Below, piece by piece: positions 1 to 7,492 of a stretch of 8,844 bases of DNA. The first letter of the stretch is position 1. The number at the start of each line of letters is the position of its first letter. Under the pieces are notes generated by a model. The model saw only the letters and a list, made by a program, of their open reading frames with translations, did not search any database and was not told the DNA's origin. This DNA comes from Actinomycetota bacterium (GTDB lineage Bacteria > Actinomycetota > Actinomycetes > Nanopelagicales > Nanopelagicaceae): the NCBI GenBank assembly GCA_009705185.1, contig WLCS01000032.1, forward strand, positions 1-8,844. The letters are read 5' to 3'. The translations under genes were made by a program, and so were the position numbers.

Positions 1-1033
1 CAGCTCCACCAAGTAAGTGCCCTGTCATTGATTTTGTTGCAGATACTGCAACGTGATCTGCATCGGCGCCCAGTGCTTTACGAAGTGCATTCGCTTCAGC
101 AACATCGCCTGCAGGAGTTGATGTTGCATGCGCATTTAAGTGAACAATATCTTTTGTAGATAGACCTGAATTTGCGAGCGCGAATTTAATTGCGCGTTGC
201 ACGCCTGAACCTTCAGGATCTGGTGCTGCAATGTGATAACCATCAGATGTGAGTCCTTGGCCACCAATCTCGCAGTAAATCTTTGCGCCACGCGCTTTTG
301 CTGATTCGTACTCTTCAAGAATAAGGATTCCGCCACCTTCACCTAAAACAAATCCATCGCGATCAACGTCGTAAGGACGTGATGCAGCGGCAGGATTATC
401 GTTACGAGTTGAAAGTGCTTTCATGGCAGCAAAGCCAGCCATAGGTAATTGATGAATCGCAGCTTCGACTCCACCGGTAACGATGATGTCCGCGCGATTG
501 TTCTTAATCATTTCGTAGGCATAACCAATAGCTTCGGCGCCAGATGCGCATGCGCTGACCGGTGTATGTACGCCAGCTTTTGCTTGAAGCTCTAAGCCAA
601 CATTTGCAGCCGGTCCATTAGGCATCAACATAGGAACTGTATGTGGGCTAACTCCGCGAGCGCCTTTTTCATTTAAGTTTACAAATTGATCAAGCAGTGT
701 GATGACACCACCGATACCAGAAGCAACGACAACGCCTAGGCGTTCTTTATCAATGTCATCAGGTGAGCCGGCATCTTTCCATGCTTCGCGGGATGCAATC
801 AGTGCAAATTGTTCTGAGCGATCAAGGCGACGCATTTCAACGCGCTCCATTTGATCTGCAGGTTCTGTCGCAACGCGCGCAGCAAAGTGCACAGGAAGAA
901 GTTCACGCCAATCTTCAGTGAGAAGTCGGACTCCACTTTGGCCGGCCAGAAGCGCCTTCCAAGTTGAATCGACATCGGCACCAAGGGGAGTTGTGGCTCC
1001 TAGGCCCGTGACTACTACGCGACGTTGTGACAT
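1..1033 (-). CDS. fabF: Beta-ketoacyl-ACP synthase II (FabF/KAS II), 3' end cut off by the window
   Basis: FabF condenses malonyl-ACP with a growing acyl-ACP, the elongation step of cytosolic type II fatty acid synthesis. I translated 344 codons from ATG at 1033; the start reads MSQRRVVVTGLGATTPLG, typical of actinobacterial KAS II. The Cys-His-His triad is intact: Cys162 in VSACASGAEAIG, His302 in NAHATSTPAGD and His339 in TKSMTGHLLGGA. The reading frame runs to the left edge with no stop. Family members have about 410 residues, so roughly 70 C-terminal residues lie outside. The gene begins 27 nt after the acpP stop and is probably co-transcribed with it. No good Shine-Dalgarno sequence precedes the ATG (upstream bases are ATTCAGCGGT). 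The family call is very secure; KAS I is less likely given the sequence type and the operon position. Confidence 0.96.
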   Translation of the reverse strand, partial: MSQRRVVVTGLGATTPLGADVDSTWKALLAGQSGVRLLTEDWRELLPVHFAARVATEPADQMERVEMRRLDRSEQFALIASREAWKDAGSPDDIDKERLGVVVASGIGGVITLLDQFVNLNEKGARGVSPHTVPMLMPNGPAANVGLELQAKAGVHTPVSACASGAEAIGYAYEMIKNNRADIIVTGGVEAAIHQLPMAGFAAMKALSTRNDNPAAASRPYDVDRDGFVLGEGGGILILEEYESAKARGAKIYCEIGGQGLTSDGYHIAAPDPEGSGVQRAIKFALANSGLSTKDIVHLNAHATSTPAGDVAEANALRKALGADADHVAVSATKSMTGHLLGGA

Positions 1034-1060
1034 ACCGCTGAATATTTCTAAGAAGTCTAC

Positions 1061-1309
1061 TTATGCTGCTGCGTTAACGATGAAGTTAACTGCGTCGCCT
1101 ACTGTTGCAAGCTCAGTTACTTTCTCGTCAGGAATCTTCACGCCAAAGCGCTCTTCGCATGCAACTACAACTTCAACCATGCTGAGTGAGTCAACTTCTA
1201 GATCATCTGTGAAGTTCTTATCGAGTTCGATTGATGCAGCTGGGATACCCGCTACTTCTTCAACGATCTCTTTGATTCCTGCAAGTACATCTGCTTGTGA
1301 AAGCGCCAT
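1061..1309 (-). CDS. acpP: Acyl carrier protein
   Basis: This is the 82-residue acidic carrier that holds growing acyl chains on a 4'-phosphopantetheine arm in type II fatty acid synthesis. The attachment site is Ser41 in the motif DDLEVDSLSMVE, and length and helical pattern match the family. I chose ATG at 1309 (MALSQADVLAG) because AAAGGA lies 6 nt upstream and because actinobacterial ACPs begin about here. An in-frame ATG at 1327 would add MSKGIT and cannot be excluded (see findings). The gene sits between fabH (105-nt gap) and fabF (27-nt gap), the usual actinobacterial position. As a carrier it partners with FabD, FabH and FabF encoded beside it. A polyketide-type ACP is an alternative in principle, but the neighbours argue for primary fatty acid synthesis. 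Confidence 0.96.
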   Translation of the reverse strand: MALSQADVLAGIKEIVEEVAGIPAASIELDKNFTDDLEVDSLSMVEVVVACEERFGVKIPDEKVTELATVGDAVNFIVNAAA

Positions 1310-1315
1310 TGTTAT

Positions 1316-1321
1316 TCCTTT
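1316..1321 (-). promoter_or_regulatory. Ribosome binding site of acpP
   Basis: AAAGGA on the minus strand, 6 nt upstream of the ATG at 1309. It is one of the few recognisable Shine-Dalgarno sequences in this window and decides the acpP start in favour of 1309 over 1327. Confidence 0.7.
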
Positions 1322-1334
1322 ACTCATTTGTACT

Positions 1335-1365
1335 AACGTATTGGGGACAGGTGTGTAATTGTCTA
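1335..1365 (-). promoter_or_regulatory. Candidate acpP promoter
   Basis: In the 105-nt gap between fabH and acpP the minus strand shows TAGACA (1365-1360, five of six bases of TTGACA), a 19-nt spacer, then TACGTT (1340-1335), which fits the loose actinobacterial -10 pattern TANNNT. The spacer is longer than ideal. ACP is needed in much larger amounts than the enzymes, so a private promoter here would make sense, but this rests only on motif matching. Confidence 0.27.
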
Positions 1366-1414
1366 TGAAAAGTGGGCTTACTTCCCAGTAATCGGACGGG
1401 TTATACGAGAAAAA

Positions 1415-2443
1415 TTATGGTTTTGGCGGCAATTTAACAACTTGTCCCGCATAAACGAGACCTGCGCCATACCCAATGAGTAGCGCCAGCTTTCCATGAA
1501 GCTCAGGTTGTTTCTTCAAAAGCGCATCCATAGCAAGAGGAATAGAAGCAGCAGAAGTATTTCCATTTGTGCGAATGTCATCTGCAATCACAACTGAATC
1601 CGGCATATTCATTTCTTTAGCCATAGTTTCGATGATGCGAACATTTGCTTGGTGAGGGATGAAAACATCGATGTCGTTGACTGTGAGTCCGGCAGACTCG
1701 AGTGCTTTGAGAGCAGCTTTGCTCATTGAAAATACTGCCCAGCGAAATACTTTTTGACCCTCTTGGGAAATATTTGGCCACTTGCTTCCAGCTTTGGTCA
1801 GCTGCGTTTCAACATCGCGGACTTCAATCCACGATGGATTCATCTGAATGGCATCACGGCTATCGGCATCTGATCCCCATTCAACTGGGCCAATGCCTGC
1901 TTCATGTGATTCACCAATAACTACAGCACCTGCACCATCTGCGAAAATAAATGCAGTTGCACGATCATTTGGGTCAGTAAAGTCCGAAATCTTTTCAGCT
2001 CCGACTACAAGGACTTTCTTGGAAGTTCCTGCTTTGATGAAATCGTGAGCCATGGATACACCGTAAGAAAAACCCGCGCATGCTGCGTTGATATCAAATG
2101 CTGCAGCTTTTGGATGACCTAACTTCTGCAGAATTGCTGTTGCTGCAGATGGTGCCTGAAACGGGAAAGTAATGGTTGCGACAATGAGAGTGTCGATATC
2201 AGTAATAGAAAGTTTTGCATTCTTGAGTGCATCTTCAACAGCCCAGGTAGCCATTTCAAGAAGTGACTCTGATTCATCTGCAAAGCGACGTGATTCAATA
2301 CCTGTGCGTTGCTGAATCCATTCATCGCTGGATTCAATACGATCAACAATTTCAGAGTTTGGAACAAGTCTTTTTGGTCGATAAGAACCGACTGCGAGTA
2401 TTTGACTCTCGCTGCCAGTTTTGGAAGCAATAACTTTCGACAT
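1415..2443 (-). CDS. fabH: Beta-ketoacyl-ACP synthase III (FabH)
   Basis: FabH starts fatty acid chains by condensing an acyl-CoA primer with malonyl-ACP in the cytosol. The 342-residue protein has the full catalytic triad: Cys122 in DINAACAGFSYG, His264 in FIPHQANVRI and Asn295 in NGNTSAAS. The C-terminal GYGAGLVYAG motif is also present, and the length is normal. I start it at ATG 2443 (MSKVIASK), which overlaps the fabD stop by one base (TAATG). This suggests translational coupling. A longer reading from 2512 would add 23 arginine-rich residues that merely read fabD in another frame, so I reject it. Primer choice (acetyl versus branched acyl-CoA) cannot be told from the sequence alone. Confidence 0.95.
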   Translation of the reverse strand: MSKVIASKTGSESQILAVGSYRPKRLVPNSEIVDRIESSDEWIQQRTGIESRRFADESESLLEMATWAVEDALKNAKLSITDIDTLIVATITFPFQAPSAATAILQKLGHPKAAAFDINAACAGFSYGVSMAHDFIKAGTSKKVLVVGAEKISDFTDPNDRATAFIFADGAGAVVIGESHEAGIGPVEWGSDADSRDAIQMNPSWIEVRDVETQLTKAGSKWPNISQEGQKVFRWAVFSMSKAALKALESAGLTVNDIDVFIPHQANVRIIETMAKEMNMPDSVVIADDIRTNGNTSAASIPLAMDALLKKQPELHGKLALLIGYGAGLVYAGQVVKLPPKP

Positions 2444-3348
2444 TATTGTGCCCCGTGTTCTGCTGCGAATGCGCGTGCAGCGTCGAGATCTTCTGGTGAC
2501 TTCAGCGCACATTGTGCAATACCTGGAACTGCTCGCTTGATAAGTCCTACCAACGTACCAGCAGGTGCAACTTCAATCACACCAGTAACACCTAGGGATG
2601 CAAGAGTGGCCATGCATAAATCCCAACGCACTGGATTGGCGATTTGGTTCACAATGCGATCTAAGACATCACGGCCATCAGCAATCACTTCGCCATCCTT
2701 ATTTGAAACTACGCCGACGTTCGCTTCTGAGACTGAAATACTTTCTGCAAGTGCGCGTAATGGTTCTACTGCCGACTGCATGTAAGGAGTGTGAAAAGCT
2801 CCAGCAACTGCAAGAGGGCGAACGCGCGCACCTTCTGGTGCTAGTTGTGCGATGGATTCGAGATCTCCAGCAGCAACGATTTGTCCACCACCGTTGTCAT
2901 TTGCAGCGACAAGTCCTAAATCTGAAATTGCATGAAGAACTACTTGGCGATCTCCACCTAATACAGCAGCCATTCCTGATGGAGTAATGGCTGCGGCTTT
3001 TGCCATCTCTAGACCGCGAGCACGTACTAATTTCATCGCATCTACTGGCGAGAGAACCCCGCCGATTGCAGCAGCAGTAATTTCACCCACTGAATGTCCT
3101 GCAACGTAGGAAAAGTTTTGAATACCAAGTGCATGTGCACTGATTAAACCTGCAGCAACAATAAGTGGTTGCGCATTGGCCGTATCTTTAATTTCATCGG
3201 CATCAGCTGTGGTGCCCAGTCGAACTACATCGAGACCGATTGCATCAGAGATTTCAATTGCTAACGCACGAATAGCTGAATCTTCAAGCCACGCATTGAG
3301 CATTCCGGGAGTTTGTGAACCTTGTCCCGGAGCAATGATTGCGAGCAT
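2443..3348 (-). CDS. fabD: Malonyl-CoA:ACP transacylase (FabD)
   Basis: FabD transfers malonyl from CoA to ACP, supplying the extender for FabH and FabF. The 301-residue protein begins MLAIIAPGQGSQTPGM, with the family's N-terminal GQGSQ loop. It carries the nucleophile Ser86 in the GHSVGE elbow, Arg111 in VRARGLE, which should bind the malonyl carboxylate, and the catalytic His186 in AGAFHTPYM. NPVRW at 238-242 is also typical. ATG at 3348 puts GQGSQ at the usual position. Upstream in-frame starts reach 3399 but would overlap the glgX end and add a non-homologous 17-residue tail. No Shine-Dalgarno sequence is present, but a promoter-like motif sits so that transcription could begin at the ATG. 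The gene lies 17 nt after glgX and heads the fabD-fabH-acpP-fabF set. Confidence 0.95.
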   Translation of the reverse strand: MLAIIAPGQGSQTPGMLNAWLEDSAIRALAIEISDAIGLDVVRLGTTADADEIKDTANAQPLIVAAGLISAHALGIQNFSYVAGHSVGEITAAAIGGVLSPVDAMKLVRARGLEMAKAAAITPSGMAAVLGGDRQVVLHAISDLGLVAANDNGGGQIVAAGDLESIAQLAPEGARVRPLAVAGAFHTPYMQSAVEPLRALAESISVSEANVGVVSNKDGEVIADGRDVLDRIVNQIANPVRWDLCMATLASLGVTGVIEVAPAGTLVGLIKRAVPGIAQCALKSPEDLDAARAFAAEHGAQ

Positions 3349-3354
3349 GGACTT

Positions 3355-3382
3355 AATATATTCGATTACGAACGAGTAACAA
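3355..3382 (-). promoter_or_regulatory. Candidate leaderless promoter for fabD
   Basis: On the minus strand TTGTTA (3382-3377) and TATATT (3360-3355) are separated by 16 nt. TATATT ends 6 nt before the fabD ATG at 3348, so a transcript starting the usual 7 nt after the -10 box would begin exactly at the A of the start codon. The -35 half overlaps the last codons of glgX. This is motif-based only. Confidence 0.38.
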
Positions 3383-5480
3383 GCCACACCTGCGCACAAT
3401 GCGGTGCAACTTTTACTTTACTCAACGGTAGATGAAGCACGGGTTCGTGTGTAAGCACTGGCGATGCAGCATCAAAAATTCTGCGGAAACTAGTTCCCCA
3501 TTTTTCATCTGGCAATGTAAATGCTGTCTCTTCGCGCGATGAATTAAGTAGTAGAAGCAATCCACGATCTGGGCCAGCTTCAATCAGGACAGTAAGACTT
3601 CGCTTTTCTCCATCAGCCCAGTGATCTTCAGTCATTTCATGACCACCCAAACTAAACCAAGCAATATCTTTTCTTTGGGTTCCTAAATCAACTCGACCTG
3701 TGAAAAATTCTGCTGCAACATCAGCCAGATATGTCTTTCTAATGCGTGCAAGTTCTGCAACTGAATCTTTCATATCTTGTTCTTGTTCAGTGAGGATCCA
3801 TTTGTTTGCCCAGCCGCCGTGAAATGTTTCAGCAGAGTCTGCAATAAGTGGTGTCATATCCCGAGGCATTGAGTACGCATTGTTAGAGCCACTTTGCGTG
3901 CGACAAATTTCATCACCCATGGTGATCATGGGAACTCCTGCAGAGAGCATCAAAGTTGCCATCATGGATTTCTTGAGAGTGCGACGTAAGTTATTGAGTT
4001 CAGGATTATCAGATGCACCTTCAACGCCCATATTCCAAGATCTATTTTCACTAGAGCCGTCACGATTGTCTTCCTGATTAGCTTCGTTGCGCTTTTCTGA
4101 GTACATAGTGAGATCACTTAAAGTAAATCCATCATGGGCGGTAATGAAGTTAATCGAAGATGTTGGGCCGCGATAATAGAAAATATCCGATGAACCGCTG
4201 ATTCCTGCGGCAACGTCGGCAACTCCTTCACCATATCCTCGCGCTAAATCTCCGAGCCAGAATTGACGCACAGAGTCGCGATATCGATCGTTCCATTCGC
4301 GCCATGGATGTGGAAAATCTCCCAGTGAATATCTTGAAATATCCCACGGCTCTGCAATCATTTTAAAGTTACGCAACACAGAATCAGATTCGATTGCCGA
4401 CATCAGCGCTGAATCCGATGCTGATCCTGTTGAATACAGCGCAGTGGCAAGATCAAAACGGAATCCATCGATGCCAATTACTTCAATCCACCAGCGAAGT
4501 GAATCAATAATGTGGCGCACAGCGTGTGGCTTAGAAGCTGCAACTGTGTTGCCGCAACCTGTGACATCTACATAATTTCCATTGCTGTCGTGGCGATACC
4601 AAGCGTTGTTATCGATTCCCTTTAATGACAACGTAGGTCCACCGACTCCACCTTCTCCGGTGTGGTTATAAACAACGTCAAGAAAAACTTCAATACCGGC
4701 ATCGTGTAATCGATCTACCGCTTCTTGTAATTCACTTACGGGATCATCGGTTGCTGCGTACTCTGAATGAGGAGCAGAGAATGCAATTGCGTTATAGCCC
4801 CAATGATTTTTTCGACCACGCGCCCAAATTCCAGGCTCAGTGATATATGAATGAATGGGAAGAAGTTCAAGAGCAGTGATGCCAATCTCTTTTAAGTGAG
4901 CAATAGTGCTGGGATGACCGAGAGCTTTATACGTTCCACGTTCATGTTCTGGAATTTCTTGATTGCGCGCAGTCAGGCCCTGTACATGTGCTTCGTAGAT
5001 AACTTCCTGAGTCCATGAATAGATAGGACGATTAATTTCTCGGCGATGGTAATCAGTGACAACTGAGTACGGAACATGGCCCGCGCTATCTCGATCATCG
5101 CGAATTGAAGTATCTCCGGCACCAGTTCCATCAGCTGCAACATGGCCATAGATTTCAGGAACGTATTCCAGTGTTCCATCTAATTTGTGAGCATAAGGAT
5201 CGATCAATAATTTGGCGGCATTAAATCGGGAACCATATTCAGGTGCCCATGTTCCATAAACGCGATAGCCATAACGTTGACCTGCGCGCACACCTGCGAG
5301 ATAACCGTGCCAAATTGGCCCATTGCGATGTGAAAGTGCGAAACGAGTTTCCACCAGCTTGCCGTTGACTTCATTAAAGAGACAGAGTTCGACAGCAGTT
5401 GCGGCATTGGTCCAGAGCGCGAAGTTACATCCACCCTCAGTAAGAGTGGCGCCGAGGATTCGGGGGTCTGCTGGAAGCAC
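3366..5480 (-). CDS. glgX: Glycogen debranching enzyme GlgX (isoamylase-type, GH13)
   Basis: GlgX hydrolyses alpha-1,6 branch points of glycogen or of its phosphorylase-limit dextrin in the cytosol, releasing short maltooligosaccharides. The 704-residue protein has an N-terminal CBM48-like domain (about 8-95, starting ILGATLTEGGCNFALW). A GH13 (beta/alpha)8 barrel follows at about 165-560, then a C-terminal beta domain. The active site is complete: nucleophile Asp343 in GFRFDLAT, acid/base Glu377 in IAEPWD, and Asp450 in FITAHDGFT. DVVYNHTGEGG at 268-278 is conserved region I. The start is GTG at 5480; no in-frame ATG or GTG occurs between it and the preceding stop, and the distance to LGAT fits the family. 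It begins 34 nt after the SGNH gene and ends 17 nt before fabD. A TreX-like debranching role in trehalose synthesis is possible, but no treY/treZ is in view. Confidence 0.93.
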   Translation of the reverse strand: MLPADPRILGATLTEGGCNFALWTNAATAVELCLFNEVNGKLVETRFALSHRNGPIWHGYLAGVRAGQRYGYRVYGTWAPEYGSRFNAAKLLIDPYAHKLDGTLEYVPEIYGHVAADGTGAGDTSIRDDRDSAGHVPYSVVTDYHRREINRPIYSWTQEVIYEAHVQGLTARNQEIPEHERGTYKALGHPSTIAHLKEIGITALELLPIHSYITEPGIWARGRKNHWGYNAIAFSAPHSEYAATDDPVSELQEAVDRLHDAGIEVFLDVVYNHTGEGGVGGPTLSLKGIDNNAWYRHDSNGNYVDVTGCGNTVAASKPHAVRHIIDSLRWWIEVIGIDGFRFDLATALYSTGSASDSALMSAIESDSVLRNFKMIAEPWDISRYSLGDFPHPWREWNDRYRDSVRQFWLGDLARGYGEGVADVAAGISGSSDIFYYRGPTSSINFITAHDGFTLSDLTMYSEKRNEANQEDNRDGSSENRSWNMGVEGASDNPELNNLRRTLKKSMMATLMLSAGVPMITMGDEICRTQSGSNNAYSMPRDMTPLIADSAETFHGGWANKWILTEQEQDMKDSVAELARIRKTYLADVAAEFFTGRVDLGTQRKDIAWFSLGGHEMTEDHWADGEKRSLTVLIEAGPDRGLLLLLNSSREETAFTLPDEKWGTSFRRIFDAASPVLTHEPVLHLPLSKVKVAPHCAQVWLVTRS

Positions 5481-5514
5481 GGCGCTATCTTGCCGGTTTA
5501 TTGTTTCGAATGGG

Positions 5515-6363
5515 TTAAGAAACTCGCTCGATCTCTAGCTTATTGCTTACATTTTGATGATTTTCGAAGGCAGGAAAGATCACTTCGCCGCCTTCAGAAT
5601 CGATGCCATAACGCGCAATGTGTATGAGTTCTGTAACTGATAAGAAGAGAAGGGCAGGTAATAAATCTAAGCTGCGTTTGAGAAACCATGGAGTGCCATT
5701 CTTAAGCATCCACTTAATTGAATCTTTGCGACTTCGATTATTGGATTGTGAAAATCTAACATTTCCAATTTCAAAACCACGCAAGCGCAGGAGATGCGCG
5801 AAATTATCTGCAATAAATTGATGACCAATGCGGCTAGGGTGCATCCGATCTACGTGCCACTTCTCGCGTTGGTAAATACCATCTAGTGAACGAGTTTCAA
5901 GCAAAATGGAACTGTATCTACGTGCCAATTTTCGTGTTACTTGATTTACTGCGCCAACTCTTCTTCGACAAACTCGTGCTACTAAACGCGGCATCGGGAC
6001 AATTTCAGTGGGGTCATGAAGCTCTAGGAGCATTGAGGTAGCGCCCATTCTTTCGATTTCAGCTAACGTCTCATTGAGGTTTTCTTCAAAGATTGCCGGC
6101 GAAAAACTGTTTCGTAACAAGTCATTCCCACCAACGATTACGGCTACGAGTTGGGGTTCATGGACCAATATTTTCGGTAGTTGCTCGAGCAAAACTTCTT
6201 TTGATTGGGCTCCAGGTCGCGAAGCATTGATATAAACAAGTGGCTCTGTGAATGCTTCAGCCAAGTGAAATCCCCACCCAAAGTGCGTTCCCTCCGCGTT
6301 CGAATCTCCAACACCTGAAGCCGCGCTATCACCAATAACAGCGAATGTCAGTGGCTCATTCAT
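5515..6363 (-). CDS. SGNH/GDSL-family hydrolase with C-terminal extension
   Basis: A 282-residue protein of the SGNH hydrolase superfamily, which comprises esterases, lipases, deacetylases and thioesterases acting through a Ser-His-Asp site. All four blocks are visible: Ser13 in FAVIGDSAASG, Gly51 in RPGAQS, Gly79-Asn80 in VGGNDLLR, and Asp172/His175 in VDRMHPSRIGH. The catalytic fold ends near residue 195. About 85 further residues follow, basic around 208-230, then a hydrophobic stretch LLPALLFLSVTELIHIA (234-250) and an acidic tail. There is no signal peptide, so it probably acts in the cytoplasm or at the inner membrane face. It starts 1 nt after the stop of the upstream glycosyltransferase, so the two should be co-translated. 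By context it may acylate or deacylate the glycolipid or glycan made by the two neighbouring transferases; its substrate is unknown. Confidence 0.85.
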   Translation of the reverse strand: MNEPLTFAVIGDSAASGVGDSNAEGTHFGWGFHLAEAFTEPLVYINASRPGAQSKEVLLEQLPKILVHEPQLVAVIVGGNDLLRNSFSPAIFEENLNETLAEIERMGATSMLLELHDPTEIVPMPRLVARVCRRRVGAVNQVTRKLARRYSSILLETRSLDGIYQREKWHVDRMHPSRIGHQFIADNFAHLLRLRGFEIGNVRFSQSNNRSRKDSIKWMLKNGTPWFLKRSLDLLPALLFLSVTELIHIARYGIDSEGGEVIFPAFENHQNVSNKLEIERVS

Positions 6364-6364
6364 T

Positions 6365-7492
6365 TTAGGCCGCTGGAACCGAGCTAATTGACTCTAAACG
6401 TTTAATCGTTTTTGACCAAGGAAATTGTTCGGCTTGTAATCTGCAGCGTGAAGATAGCGTTTCATCTTCCTGAATTTCATCCAGAATTATTTGAACCGCA
6501 TCAGCAAACGCTGCACCATTATTTGCGGCTGTAAGTCCAACGAAGTCTCCATTGTCTTGAGTGAGAAACTCACCCACCGCGCTTGTTTCAGATGCCACAA
6601 CTGGAGTTCCGCTTGCCAGTGATTCAAGTGCTGCCAAACAGAACGTTTCAATTGGACCTGGAGCGAGTGAAACATCCGCAGATGCGATCATTTGTGCGAG
6701 CAATTTCTTATTTGCAACATAGCCCCAAAAAGTCACTGGGATATCTCTCGAAGAATCAAAGAGTTTCTTATGCAAAGGGCCGCTACCAATATATACAAGC
6801 CGCGCGTTAATTCCTCGATTAAGAAGTTCTCGGAGGACCTGTAAAGAGCGTTCTGGTTTCTTCTCTGGAGATAGTCGGCCACAATGGACTAGGAGAACAT
6901 CCCCACCTTTAATCATTTTCGCCCGCAGCTCTTCATTGCGGTGTGCAGGAGAAAACGTTTCTAAATCAACCCCCAAGGGCACTCGCACAACATTTGAAGT
7001 CCCGATTTCCGTGAATTCATCTGCTGCAAATTTTGTTGTCGTCACAACAAAATCGAATTTTCCAGCTAAGCGTGAATTATGCCAACCCACGAGCGCCTTG
7101 AGAGAGATTCCTAGATAGTTCTTTACTAATCCACGCAACGTTTCATGGCTAAAAACGATTGCGGGAATATTTCGGTGTTTCGCCCAATTTCCAAGGCAGG
7201 AGAGCGTGAATCGATCCGAGACTTCAAGGCGATCTGGTTTCAGTGAATGCAAGATAGTTTTTACCTGTCGAGTCGAACGAATCACGCGATACCCACCGCT
7301 AAATGGAATTACCCAAGAAGGCAAAGTAATACACCCGCCGTGTTCAGTTTTTTCTCTTGCAAATTTCTTTCCAGGTACGACATAAATAAATTCATGACCT
7401 ATTTTTCCGTATTCAGTTCCTAGGCTATGCAGAGTTGTTTTAATGCCGCCAGATTTAGGGCCATAGAAATTGGCGATATGAATAATCTTCAT
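6365..7492 (-). CDS. GT4-family (GT-B fold) glycosyltransferase
   Basis: A 375-residue retaining glycosyltransferase with the GT-B two-domain fold. The N-terminal domain begins MKIIHIANFYGPKSGGIKT, with the glycine loop at 14-17 and His116 in FSHETLR. The C-terminal donor domain has Arg206 and Lys211 in CGRLSPEKKPE, which should contact the nucleotide-sugar phosphates. It also has the EX7E motif, Glu282 and Glu290, in IETFCLAALE. No signal peptide or clear membrane helix is seen; such enzymes sit on the cytosolic face of the membrane. The ATG at 7492 lies within the end of the upstream transferase gene (ATGA overlap), and GAGGGGA 8 nt upstream supports it. It resembles the MgtA-like neighbour only distantly, so it is not a recent duplicate. 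Donor and acceptor cannot be told; context suggests a glycolipid or lipoglycan precursor. Confidence 0.88.
   Translation of the reverse strand: MKIIHIANFYGPKSGGIKTTLHSLGTEYGKIGHEFIYVVPGKKFAREKTEHGGCITLPSWVIPFSGGYRVIRSTRQVKTILHSLKPDRLEVSDRFTLSCLGNWAKHRNIPAIVFSHETLRGLVKNYLGISLKALVGWHNSRLAGKFDFVVTTTKFAADEFTEIGTSNVVRVPLGVDLETFSPAHRNEELRAKMIKGGDVLLVHCGRLSPEKKPERSLQVLRELLNRGINARLVYIGSGPLHKKLFDSSRDIPVTFWGYVANKKLLAQMIASADVSLAPGPIETFCLAALESLASGTPVVASETSAVGEFLTQDNGDFVGLTAANNGAAFADAVQIILDEIQEDETLSSRCRLQAEQFPWSKTIKRLESISSVPAA

Noticed and set aside
918..1358. Plus-strand open frame of 146 codons
   Set aside because: It lies antisense across the acpP and fabF starts, and its serine/threonine/arginine-rich translation is typical of an antisense shadow. 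Both minus-strand genes are certain.
1365..1414. Possible hairpin terminator between fabH and acpP
   Set aside because: Only 3-4 bp stems (GGG/CCC, AAGT/ACTT) can be formed, with no T-run after them.
2444..2512. Longer fabH start at 2512
   Set aside because: The 23 extra residues are arginine-rich and come from out-of-frame fabD. The TAATG junction start at 2443 fits the family.
2309..2785. Plus-strand open frame of 158 codons
   Set aside because: Antisense to fabH and fabD, both of which have intact catalytic motifs; its composition is low-complexity and matches no family I know.
3349..3399. Longer fabD start at 3399
   Set aside because: The 17 extra residues overlap the glgX end and do not resemble FabD. 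The family begins a few residues before the GQG motif, matching ATG 3348.
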